Source: VRUE01 sp050258095 (lineage in GTDB: Bacteria > Actinomycetota > Thermoleophilia > Solirubrobacterales > 70-9). Taken from it: 20,691 nucleotides of DNA. The stretch's first letter is position 1; each line of letters starts with the position of its first letter. A model generated the notes under the pieces. The model did no database searches, had not been told where the DNA came from, and was given only the letters and a program-made list of their open reading frames with translations. A program made the translations under genes and the position numbers. Location: positions 1 through 20,691 of the forward strand of contig JBLMYD010000074.1 in assembly GCA_050258095.1 (NCBI GenBank), read 5' to 3'. Of this stretch, positions 6,827 through 13,551 are shown in pieces.

Positions 6827-7793
6827 AGTGCTGATCGCCGGCATGGCGGCGATGCTGATCTGCATCTTCCTCGGCCCGAAGTTCATCGAGTACCTGCGGG
6901 TCAAGGAGTTCGGCCAGCACATCCGCGAGGAGGGGCCGCAGGAGCACCACGCCAAGGCAGGGACGCCGACGATGGGCGGGCTGATCGTCTTCGCCTCGAT
7001 CTGCGTCCCCTACCTGGTGCTCTCCGACCGCGACGCGCAGAGCCTGGCGGTCTTCGGCGTCGCCATCGGCTGCGCGGCGATCGGCTTCGCCGACGACTTC
7101 ATCAAGATCGTCAAGCGCCGCTCGCTCGGCCTCGCGGCGCGCTGGAAGCTGCTCCTCCAGGTGCTGCTCGCCCTCGGCCTCTGGTGGGTGGCCCGGCACG
7201 AGGTCGGCCTCGAGCCGATTCTCTACCTGCGCATCGGCGAGGCCAGCATCGACCTCGGCCCGGTCCTCTACTTCGTCCTCGTCTTCCTCGTCATCGCCGG
7301 GACCTCCAACGGGGTCAACCTCACCGACGGCCTCGACGGCCTGGCCGCCGGCTCCTGCGCGATCGTCCTCCTCGCCTACACGGCGATCGCCTTCGTCACC
7401 AACGAGCAGAAGAGCCTGGCGCTGCTCTCGGCCTGTCTGGTCGGCGCCTGCATCGGCTTCCTCTGGTTCAACGCCTTCCCGGCTTCGATCTTCATGGGGG
7501 ACACCGGCTCGCTCGGCCTCGGCGGCGCGATCGGCGCCCTCGCCGTGATGACCCAGACCGAGGTGCTGCTGATCATCATCGGCGGCATCTTCGTGATCGA
7601 GGCCCTCTCGGTCGCGATCCAGGTCTTCTCCTTCAAGGCCTTCCGCCGCCGCGTCCTGCTGATGGCGCCGCTGCACCACCACTTCGAGATGATGGCCTGG
7701 TCGGAGACCAAGATCATGCTCCGCTTCTGGATCGTCGCCGCGGTCTGCTCCGGGATCGGCTTCACGCTGTACCAGCAGTCGATCGGGCGGTAG
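6819..7793 (+). CDS. mraY: Phospho-N-acetylmuramoyl-pentapeptide transferase MraY
   Basis: MraY transfers phospho-MurNAc-pentapeptide from UDP to undecaprenyl phosphate, forming lipid I in the membrane. The 324-residue product is polytopic, with about ten hydrophobic helices. Expected catalytic and binding motifs are present: ADDFIK (91-96, Asp92/Asp93), NLTDGLDGLA (167-176), FMGDTGS (225-231) and PLHHHFE (284-290). Cytoplasmic-loop motifs HAKAGTPTMGG (44-54) are also typical. It is slightly shorter than proteobacterial MraY (about 360). ATG 6819 lies 8 nt inside the murF end. Its stop is followed by GGGAGG and then hairpin element B, instead of murD. Confidence 0.95.
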   Translation: MGEVLIAGMAAMLICIFLGPKFIEYLRVKEFGQHIREEGPQEHHAKAGTPTMGGLIVFASICVPYLVLSDRDAQSLAVFGVAIGCAAIGFADDFIKIVKRRSLGLAARWKLLLQVLLALGLWWVARHEVGLEPILYLRIGEASIDLGPVLYFVLVFLVIAGTSNGVNLTDGLDGLAAGSCAIVLLAYTAIAFVTNEQKSLALLSACLVGACIGFLWFNAFPASIFMGDTGSLGLGGAIGALAVMTQTEVLLIIIGGIFVIEALSVAIQVFSFKAFRRRVLLMAPLHHHFEMMAWSETKIMLRFWIVAAVCSGIGFTLYQQSIGR

Positions 7794-7799
7794 GGAGGT

Positions 7800-7871
7800 G
7801 GGCCGGGCACCCTCCCCCAAAACGCTCGGCAGGAGCCTCGCTTGAGTGTTTTGGAGGAGGGTTCCCGGCCC
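7800..7871. repeat. Hairpin element B (mraY-GNAT intergenic)
   Basis: A 24-bp stem (7800-7823 with 7848-7871) pairs at 22 positions. The apex is a weaker 7-bp stem GCTCGGC/GCCTCGC with an AGGA loop and two mismatches. The right arm carries the 6-nt bulge TTGAGT (7842-7847), as in element A. The core CCCTCCCCCAAAAC matches the family, while the outer GGGCCGGG is specific to this copy. Of the three clean copies this is the most degenerate. Its right arm contains the only plausible start codons of the downstream GNAT gene. Confidence 0.8.
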
Positions 7872-8429
7872 CCTCGGCCGACGCTCGAAACCGCAAGGTT
7901 GAAGCTCAGGCGGTGGTCTGATGCGGATCGGGAGCCGTTTGCGGCGATCAACTCCGACCCCGAGGTGATGGAGCACTTTCCAGGGGTGCTGACGCGGGTG
8001 GAGAGCGATGCGTTGGTGGAGAGGATCGAGGCGGGGTTCGAGGAGAACGGGTTCGGGCTGTGGGCTGTGGAGCTGCGCGAGAGCGGGGAGCTGATCGGTT
8101 TCGCGGGCCTGAACGTCGTGGACTTCAAAGCGCACTTCACGCCCGCGGTGGAGGTGGGGTGGCGGCTGGCGCGTTCGGCGTGGGGGAACGGTTACGCGAC
8201 GGAGGCGGGCAGGGCGGCGCTCGGGTTCGGTTTCGGGCGGGCTGGCCTGACGGCGATCGTCTCTTTCACGACCGTCGTCAACCGCCGCTCGCGAGCCGTG
8301 ATGGAGCGCCTCGGGATGACGTACGACCCCGCCGAGGACTTCGAGCACCCGTCGCTGCCGCCGGATCATCCCCAGCGCCCGCATGTTCTCTACCGGATGA
8401 CAAAGCTTCAGCTCCGCGTCTCAGGGTGA
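7842..8429 (+). CDS. GNAT family N-acetyltransferase (RimJ/RimL type)
   Basis: This predicted acetyl-CoA-dependent N-acetyltransferase has an unknown substrate; relatives acetylate ribosomal-protein N-termini or small amines. The domain begins at LETARLKLRRW (15-25) and includes the acetyl-CoA loop RSAWGNGYAT (111-120) and the C-terminal VNRRSRAVMERLGM (136-149) that marks this subfamily. Length from TTG 7842 is 195 residues. The start is uncertain: the only in-frame candidates are TTG 7842 and TTG 7851, both inside the right arm of hairpin element B and without a good upstream Shine-Dalgarno. The gene sits between mraY and murD, which are usually adjacent, and is bracketed by elements B and C. 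Codons are G-ending for most of its length. It is probably not part of cell-wall synthesis. Confidence 0.85.
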   Translation: MSVLEEGSRPPRPTLETARLKLRRWSDADREPFAAINSDPEVMEHFPGVLTRVESDALVERIEAGFEENGFGLWAVELRESGELIGFAGLNVVDFKAHFTPAVEVGWRLARSAWGNGYATEAGRAALGFGFGRAGLTAIVSFTTVVNRRSRAVMERLGMTYDPAEDFEHPSLPPDHPQRPHVLYRMTKLQLRVSG

Positions 8430-8432
8430 GAA

Positions 8433-8510
8433 CAGACGTCGAGTGCCCCTCCCCAAAACACTCAAGCGCGGCCTCTGCCGCGCGTTTTGGGGAGGGGCAC
8501 TCGACGTCTG
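8433..8510. repeat. Hairpin element C (GNAT-murD intergenic)
   Basis: A perfect 27-bp stem (8433-8459 with 8484-8510) encloses a perfect 7-bp apical stem GCGCGGC/GCCGCGC with a CTCT loop (8466-8483). The left arm carries the bulge ACTCAA (8460-8465), the reverse complement of the TTGAGT in A and B, so this copy is inverted relative to them. The core TGCCCCTCCCCAAAAC is identical to A, while the outer CAGACGTCGAG is unique to this copy and fully paired. It starts four bases after the GNAT stop. Confidence 0.9.
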
Positions 8511-8557
8511 GAACCCATCCGCTGAGCGCCCCCGACAGGGCTGACCGGCCGGGACGC

Positions 8558-8567
8558 GAATCTATAC
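8558..8567 (+). promoter_or_regulatory. Possible promoter just upstream of murD
   Basis: The A/T-rich patch GAATCTATAC lies in a GC-rich region directly before the murD ATG at 8570, and no Shine-Dalgarno is visible. It could provide a -10 for a leaderless murD transcript, but it does not match the TAGNCT form seen at murE, gcvT and gcvPA, and the best hexamer is uncertain. Confidence is therefore low. Confidence 0.35.
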
Positions 8568-8569
8568 GG

Positions 8570-9937
8570 ATGAGCGCGCCGCCGCCGAAGAAGGGCCGTC
8601 CGGAGCTGCCCGAGGGTCCGTACCTGGTCGTCGGCCTGGCCCGCTCCGGGCAGGCCGTGGCGCGGATGCTGGCCGGGCGCGGAGAGGAGGTGATCGGGGT
8701 CGATTCCGGCCATCCCGAGGGGGCGGCAGGGCTGCGGGAGGCGGGCGTCGAAGTCAACCTGGATGCAGACGGATTGGCGCTCCTCGAGGGAGCGCGGACG
8801 GTGGTCAAGAGTCCCGGCGTGCCGCGGGAGGCGGCGGTGATCGCGGCGGCGCTGCAGCGGGGGACCGAGGTGGTCGGCGAGCTGGAGCTGGCCTGGCGGG
8901 CGATCCCCAACCGTTTCCTCGCCGTGACGGGGACGAACGGCAAGACGACCGTGGTCGAGTGGCTCGGCCACGTCTACCGCACCGCCGGCGAGCCCGTCGC
9001 CGTCGCCGGCAACGTCGGCACGCCGCTCTCCTCGCTGGCCGGCGAGGTCGACCCCGAGGCGACCGTGGTCTGCGAGGCCTCCAGCTTCCAGCTCGAGGAC
9101 AGCGTCGCCTTCGCCCCCGAGTGCGCCGTCTTCCTCAACCTCGCTCCCGATCACCTCGACCGCCACGCCGACCTCGGCGCCTACCTCGAGGCCAAGCTGC
9201 GGATCTTCGCCAACCAGGGCAACGACGACGTCGCCGTCTACAACGCCGACGAGCCGGCGCTCGCCGATGTCGACCTCGGCGGCTGCGCCCGCCGCGTCGC
9301 CTTCTGCCACGGCGCCGGTCCCGACTGCGAGGTCGCCCTCGCCGGCGAGACGATCTTCCATGACGGCGAGCCGCTGATCGGGGTCGCCGAGCTCGGCCTG
9401 CTCGGCGAGCACAACGTCGCCAACGCGATGGCGACCGCTGCCGCGGCGCTGGCGATGGGGATCGACCGTGACGCGGTGCGCGCCGGCCTGCGCAGCTTCG
9501 CCGGCGTGCCGCACCGGCTCGAGCCGGTGGCGGAGCTCGGCGGCGTTCGCTTCGTCAACGACTCGAAGGCGACCAACGTCGCCTCGGCGATCGTCGGCCT
9601 GCGCGCCTTCGAGGGCGGCGTGCACGCGATCCTCGGCGGCAGCGAGAAGGGCGAGGCCTACGGCGACCTGCTCGAACCCGTGCGCGAGCGCTGCGTCGCT
9701 TGCTACCTGGCCGGCGCCTCGGCCGAGCGCCTCTCCGAGGCGCTGGCGCCGGCGATCGCCGACGGGGTCGCGCTGCACCGCTGCGACGACCTCGAGCAGG
9801 CGGTTCGGGCCGCTGCTGCGGTGGCGCGCCCGGGCGAGACCGTGCTGCTCTCGCCCGCCTGCGCCAGCTTCGACGCCTTCGAGAGCTTCGAACGCCGCGG
9901 CGAGCGCTTCCGCGAGATCGTCGGAGAGCTGCGGTGA
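8570..9937 (+). CDS. murD: UDP-N-acetylmuramoylalanine--D-glutamate ligase MurD
   Basis: MurD adds D-glutamate to UDP-MurNAc-L-Ala using ATP. The 455-residue product shows a Rossmann-like N-terminal domain (YLVVGLARSG, about 18-27), the P-loop VTGTNGKTT (119-127), the motif SSFQLE and HLDRH of the central domain, and the C-terminal NDSKATN and LLSPACASFD motifs characteristic of MurD. ATG 8570 is chosen because similarity starts soon after it; the open frame upstream runs through hairpin element C and the GNAT gene and is not coding. No Shine-Dalgarno is visible. Codons are mainly G-ending up to about 8920 and C-ending afterwards. The stop overlaps ftsW by 4 nt (GTGA). Confidence 0.95.
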   Translation: MSAPPPKKGRPELPEGPYLVVGLARSGQAVARMLAGRGEEVIGVDSGHPEGAAGLREAGVEVNLDADGLALLEGARTVVKSPGVPREAAVIAAALQRGTEVVGELELAWRAIPNRFLAVTGTNGKTTVVEWLGHVYRTAGEPVAVAGNVGTPLSSLAGEVDPEATVVCEASSFQLEDSVAFAPECAVFLNLAPDHLDRHADLGAYLEAKLRIFANQGNDDVAVYNADEPALADVDLGGCARRVAFCHGAGPDCEVALAGETIFHDGEPLIGVAELGLLGEHNVANAMATAAAALAMGIDRDAVRAGLRSFAGVPHRLEPVAELGGVRFVNDSKATNVASAIVGLRAFEGGVHAILGGSEKGEAYGDLLEPVRERCVACYLAGASAERLSEALAPAIADGVALHRCDDLEQAVRAAAAVARPGETVLLSPACASFDAFESFERRGERFREIVGELR

Positions 9938-11253
9938 AGAGGGCCGCGCCCAAACGGCGCAAGGCCGCGCCGGCGAAGCGGAAGGCGAAGAAGCGCGCCC
10001 GGGCCAACCTTCCCGCCGAGTACAACCTGCTGCTGACGGCGACGCTCTGCCTGCTGGCCCTCGGCGCGGTGATGGTCTTCTCCGCCAGCTCGACGACCCG
10101 GATACTGAGCGACGGCAACCTCTCCAGCAGCGCCTTCTACCTGAAGCGCACGCTGCTGTTCGGCGCGATCGGCCTGGCGATCATGCACCTGACCGCGCGC
10201 CACGGCCTCACCGCCGTCCGCCGGCTGACGCCCGCGTTCCTCGGCGGCTCGATTCTCCTGCTGGCGGTCGTGCTCGTCGCCGGCACCAGCGTCAACGGCG
10301 CCAGCCGCTGGATCGGCTCGGGCTTCCTGCAGGTCCAGCCCTCGGAGCTGGCCAAGGTCGCCCTGATCCTCTACGGCGCCGACCTGCTGGCCCGCAAACC
10401 GAAGACGACGCGCTCGCTCACGGACCTGAAGCCGTTCCTGCTCGTCGTCGGCGCCGCCTGCCTCTTGATCGTCGCCGAGCCGGACATGGGGACGGCGATG
10501 GTGATCGCCTTCTCGGTCGGCGCGATGCTGGTGGCGGCCGGCGCCCGCCCGGTCGACCTCGGCAAGATCGCCCTCTTCCTGGTCGGCCTCGCCGTGCTGG
10601 CGACCCTGGTCGCGCCGTACCGGATGGACCGCCTCACCGGCTTCCTGCACCCGGGCTCCGACCCGACCGGGACGGGCTTCCAGGCGGCGCAGGCGAAGAT
10701 CGCGCTCGGCTCCGGCGGCTTCTTCGGGGTCGGCATCGGCAACGGCACCGCCAAGGCGGGGTTCCTGCCCGAGGCCCACACGGACATGATCTCGGCCGTG
10801 ATCGGCGAGGAGCTGGGGATGATCGGCATCCTCGGCGTCACCGGGCTCTTCGGGCTCTTCGGCTACGCCGGCCTGCGCATCGCCCAGAAAGCGCGCGACC
10901 GCTACTCGAAGCTGCTGGTCGCCGGGCTCACCTCGCTGGTCCTCGTGCAGGCGATCGTCAACCTCTTCGCCGTGATGGGCCTGGCGCCGCTGACGGGGGT
11001 GCCGCTGCCCCTCGTCTCCTACGGCAACAGCAGCCTGCTCGCGACTTTGTTCGCGATCGGCCTGATCCTCGCCGTCGCCCGCGGGAGAGCCGCCGGCGCT
11101 GGCAAACTGCGCGTCGTCGAGGGTGGGCGCTCGCCCACCCGCAAGAGGAGCCGATCGAGCCGTGGAAAGAGCACCCAGAGTCGTGGTCGCAGCGGGGGGA
11201 ACCGCCGGCCACGTCGTGCCAGCGATGGCCGTCGCCGCCGAGCTTCGGGCTAG
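9934..11253 (+). CDS. ftsW: Septal peptidoglycan glycosyltransferase FtsW (SEDS family)
   Basis: FtsW polymerises lipid II into glycan strands at the septum together with FtsI. The 439-residue product has a very basic cytoplasmic N-terminus (1-25, mostly Lys/Arg/Ala), about ten membrane helices (about 31-382), the SEDS motif QPSELAK (135-141), AEPDMGTA (181-188), HTDMISAVIGEELG (282-295) and VSYGNSS (361-367). The last motif normally reads SYGGSS, so Asn365 is a variant. A basic tail of about 57 residues (383-439), rich in Arg and Ser, follows the last helix. Its final 30 residues are encoded by DNA that also encodes the start of murG in another frame, a 92-nt overlap. GTG 9934 overlaps the murD stop. 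Confidence 0.95.
   Translation: MKRAAPKRRKAAPAKRKAKKRARANLPAEYNLLLTATLCLLALGAVMVFSASSTTRILSDGNLSSSAFYLKRTLLFGAIGLAIMHLTARHGLTAVRRLTPAFLGGSILLLAVVLVAGTSVNGASRWIGSGFLQVQPSELAKVALILYGADLLARKPKTTRSLTDLKPFLLVVGAACLLIVAEPDMGTAMVIAFSVGAMLVAAGARPVDLGKIALFLVGLAVLATLVAPYRMDRLTGFLHPGSDPTGTGFQAAQAKIALGSGGFFGVGIGNGTAKAGFLPEAHTDMISAVIGEELGMIGILGVTGLFGLFGYAGLRIAQKARDRYSKLLVAGLTSLVLVQAIVNLFAVMGLAPLTGVPLPLVSYGNSSLLATLFAIGLILAVARGRAAGAGKLRVVEGGRSPTRKRSRSSRGKSTQSRGRSGGNRRPRRASDGRRRRASG
11121..11140. repeat. Hairpin within the ftsW 3' end, upstream of murG
   Basis: GGGTGGGC (11121-11128) and GCCCACCC (11133-11140) form a perfect 8-bp stem with a GCTC loop. It lies four bases before the murG Shine-Dalgarno-like AGAGGAG (11144-11150). 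There is no T-tract, so a role in translation or mRNA stability is likelier than termination. Confidence 0.5.
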
Positions 11254-12304
11254 CGGCGCCGAGGTCTCCTTCCTCGGCGCCTACGACCGGGCCGAGGCCG
11301 ATCTGGTCCCGGCCGCCGGCTACGAGATCGAGCTCCTGCGCATCCGGGGCCTCCATCGCCGCAACCCGCTGCGCGCCGGGCGCGCCGCGATCGAGGCACT
11401 GATCGCGGTATTCGTCGTGCGGCGGAAGCTGCGCCGGCACGAAGCCGACGTCGTCGTCGGCGGCGGCGGATACGTAGCAGCCCCGGCGGGGCTGGCGGCG
11501 ATCCTCACCGGCACGCCGCTGGTCCTCACCGAGGCCGACAGCCACCTCGGTCTCGCCAACCGGATGCTGGCGGGACGCGCCCGGCGGGTCTGCCTCTCGT
11601 TCCCGATCGCCGGCCGCGAGGGCGAGCGCTACCTGCTCACCGGCCGCCCGGTGCCGCGGGCCGTGATCGAGGCCGACCGCGACGCGGCGCGGCGCCGCTT
11701 CGGAATTCCCCCGGACGCCCGCTGCCTGCTCGTGATGGGCGGCAGCCAGGGGGCGCGCTCGATCAACCAGGCCGCGATCGAGGCCTTCGCCGAGCGGGGC
11801 GAGGGGCCTCGTGGCTTCCACGTCCTCCACCTCTGCGGCGAGCGCGACCACACCAAGCTGGCGTCGCGCCTGGCTGCGGCCCCGAACGCCGGGGACTACA
11901 CGCTGATCGCCTACGAGCCCGACCTCGGCGACGCGCTCGCCGCCTGCGACCTGGTCGTCGCCCGCTCCGGCGGCTCGATCTTCGAGGTGACCGCGGCCGG
12001 CCGGCCGGCGATCCTCGTCCCCTACCCGCACGCGACCGGCGACCACCAGGCGGTCAACGCGAAGTGGATGGCCGACGCGGGGGCTGCCGAGGTGGTCGAG
12101 GACGCCGAGCTGAGCGCCGCCGGGCTGGCCGAGCGAGTCGGCGCCCTGTTCGATGACGAAGACCGCCTCGCGGCGATGGCGGCGGCCTCGGCCTCGCTGG
12201 CGATGCCCGAGGCGGCGCGCCGCATCGCCGACGAGGTGCTCGCCGCCACCCCTCCCGGTGCGCTTTATGTACCTCCAGGGTCCAAAAGGCGCACCGGAAC
12301 GTGA
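11162..12304 (+). CDS. murG: UDP-GlcNAc:lipid I N-acetylglucosaminyltransferase MurG
   Basis: MurG (GT28, GT-B fold) adds GlcNAc to lipid I on the inner membrane face, making lipid II. The 380-residue product has GGTAGHVVPA (12-21), GGSQGARS (193-200) and the UDP-GlcNAc-binding region RSGGSIFE (268-275) with GDHQ (293-296). GTG 11162 directly precedes the first beta strand (RVVVAAGGTAGH); GTG 11123 is a less likely alternative that would add 13 residues. AGAGGAG lies 11 nt upstream of the start. The segment usually reading HEQNxxPGxxNR is here TEADSHLGLANR (123-134), a lineage variant of the acceptor-side loop. The last residues (ALYVPPGSKRRTGT) are encoded by a hairpin at 12255-12297. The stop overlaps murC by 4 nt. 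Confidence 0.94.
   Translation: MERAPRVVVAAGGTAGHVVPAMAVAAELRASGAEVSFLGAYDRAEADLVPAAGYEIELLRIRGLHRRNPLRAGRAAIEALIAVFVVRRKLRRHEADVVVGGGGYVAAPAGLAAILTGTPLVLTEADSHLGLANRMLAGRARRVCLSFPIAGREGERYLLTGRPVPRAVIEADRDAARRRFGIPPDARCLLVMGGSQGARSINQAAIEAFAERGEGPRGFHVLHLCGERDHTKLASRLAAAPNAGDYTLIAYEPDLGDALAACDLVVARSGGSIFEVTAAGRPAILVPYPHATGDHQAVNAKWMADAGAAEVVEDAELSAAGLAERVGALFDDEDRLAAMAAASASLAMPEAARRIADEVLAATPPGALYVPPGSKRRTGT
12255..12297. repeat. Hairpin at the murG-murC junction
   Basis: CCGGTGCGC (12255-12263) and GCGCACCGG (12289-12297) are perfect 9-bp complements. A T-G wobble and two T-A pairs extend the stem inward. The loop (about 12267-12285) is less GC-rich and contains CCTCC. The stem ends three bases before the murC GTG at 12301, so it could hold the start region closed until murG ribosomes melt it. 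Confidence 0.55.
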
Positions 12305-13551
12305 GCGACTGGGCAAAACGGCGGCTGCATTTCATCGGCATCGGCGGTGCCGGGATGAGCGGTCTGGCGCTCGTCTGCGCCGAGCTTGGCGCGACCGTGA
12401 CCGGCAGCGACCGCAGCGACTCCTCTTATATGGAGCGGCTGCGGGCGGCGGGGCTCGAGCCCGTCGTCGGTCACGACGCCGCCAACCTGCCGGAGGGCGC
12501 GGAGGTGGTCGTCTCCACCGCGATCGCCGCCGACAACCCGGAGCTGGCCCTCGCCCGCGAGCGCGGCGTCGAGCCGATCCACCGCGGCGTCCTGCTCGCC
12601 GCGCTCTGCGCGGAGAAGCGGTTGATCGCGGTCGCCGGTACGCACGGCAAGACGACGACGACCGCGATGCTGGTCTGGGCGCTGCGCCGGCTCGGTGCCG
12701 ACCCGACCTTCTTCGTCGGCGGCGAGGTGCCGGGGCTCGGTCCCGGAGGCGCCGCCGCCAACGCTGGCTGGGGGCCCGGCGAGTGGGTCGTCGCCGAGGC
12801 CGACGAGAGCGACGGCAGCTTCCTCGAGCTGCAGCCGGAGATCGCCGTGATCACCAACGTCGAGATGGACCACCACAGCCGCTGGGGCTCCGAGACGGAG
12901 CTGCGCGCCGCGTTCGAGGAGTTCGCCGCCAGGGCGGACGCGGTCGCCCGGCCCGCCGACTTCGAGGGCGAGCCGGAGCTGGCCGTCCCCGGCGAACACA
13001 ACCTGCTCAACGCCCGCGCGGCGATCGCCGCCGCCGCGCTGGCTGGCTTCGACCCGGAGTCGGCGAGCGGGGCGCTCGCCGACTTCCCCGGCGTGCACCG
13101 CCGGCTGGAGCTGAAGGGCGAGTGTGCCGGCGCCCGCGTCTACGACGACTACGCCCATCACCCGACCGAGGTCCGGGCCGCGCTCTCGGCGCTGCGCGAG
13201 CTGGCGCCGGCCCGCCTCTTCGCCGTCTTCCAGCCGCACCTGTACTCGCGGACGAAGGCGTTCGCCGAGCAGTTCGGCGCGGCGCTGACGCTCGCCGACG
13301 AGGTCGCGGTGCTAGACGTCTACCCGGCGCGCGAGGAGCCCGTCGGGGAGCTGGCGGGGGTGAGCGGCCTCGACGTCGCCCGCGCGGCGGCCGACCGCGC
13401 CGGCGGCAAGCCGGTCCTCTGGGCGCCCACCCTGGCGTCCGCCGAGCGCGCTTTCGCCTCGCGCCTCGGCGCCGGCGACCTGCTGGTGACGATCGGCGCC
13501 GGCAACGTGCACGAGGTCGGCGAGGCGCTCGTGGCCGGAGGCGCCGAATGA
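12301..13551 (+). CDS. murC: UDP-N-acetylmuramate--L-alanine ligase MurC (short form)
   Basis: MurC starts the stem peptide by adding L-Ala to UDP-MurNAc with ATP. The 416-residue product has the N-terminal UDP-binding loop IGIGGAGMSGLA (12-23), the P-loop GTHGKTTTT (113-121) and the MurC signature DDYAHHPTEV (282-291). It is notably short (family usually about 450-490). The central domain goes from FEEFAARADA directly to VPGEHNLLN (about 205-237), skipping the roughly 60 residues that normally contain the mononucleotide-pocket strands (VNxDDP and the following small sheet). All catalytic motifs remain and the frame is open, so this looks like a stable deletion, not a pseudogene. GTG 12301 overlaps the murG stop (GTGA). 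Confidence 0.92.
   Translation: MSDWAKRRLHFIGIGGAGMSGLALVCAELGATVTGSDRSDSSYMERLRAAGLEPVVGHDAANLPEGAEVVVSTAIAADNPELALARERGVEPIHRGVLLAALCAEKRLIAVAGTHGKTTTTAMLVWALRRLGADPTFFVGGEVPGLGPGGAAANAGWGPGEWVVAEADESDGSFLELQPEIAVITNVEMDHHSRWGSETELRAAFEEFAARADAVARPADFEGEPELAVPGEHNLLNARAAIAAAALAGFDPESASGALADFPGVHRRLELKGECAGARVYDDYAHHPTEVRAALSALRELAPARLFAVFQPHLYSRTKAFAEQFGAALTLADEVAVLDVYPAREEPVGELAGVSGLDVARAAADRAGGKPVLWAPTLASAERAFASRLGAGDLLVTIGAGNVHEVGEALVAGGAE

Noticed and set aside
3873..8510. Elements A-C as ordinary intrinsic terminators
   Set aside because: None is followed by a T-tract on either strand; the T-run lies inside the stem. They may still affect transcription, but the sequence does not support the standard terminator call.
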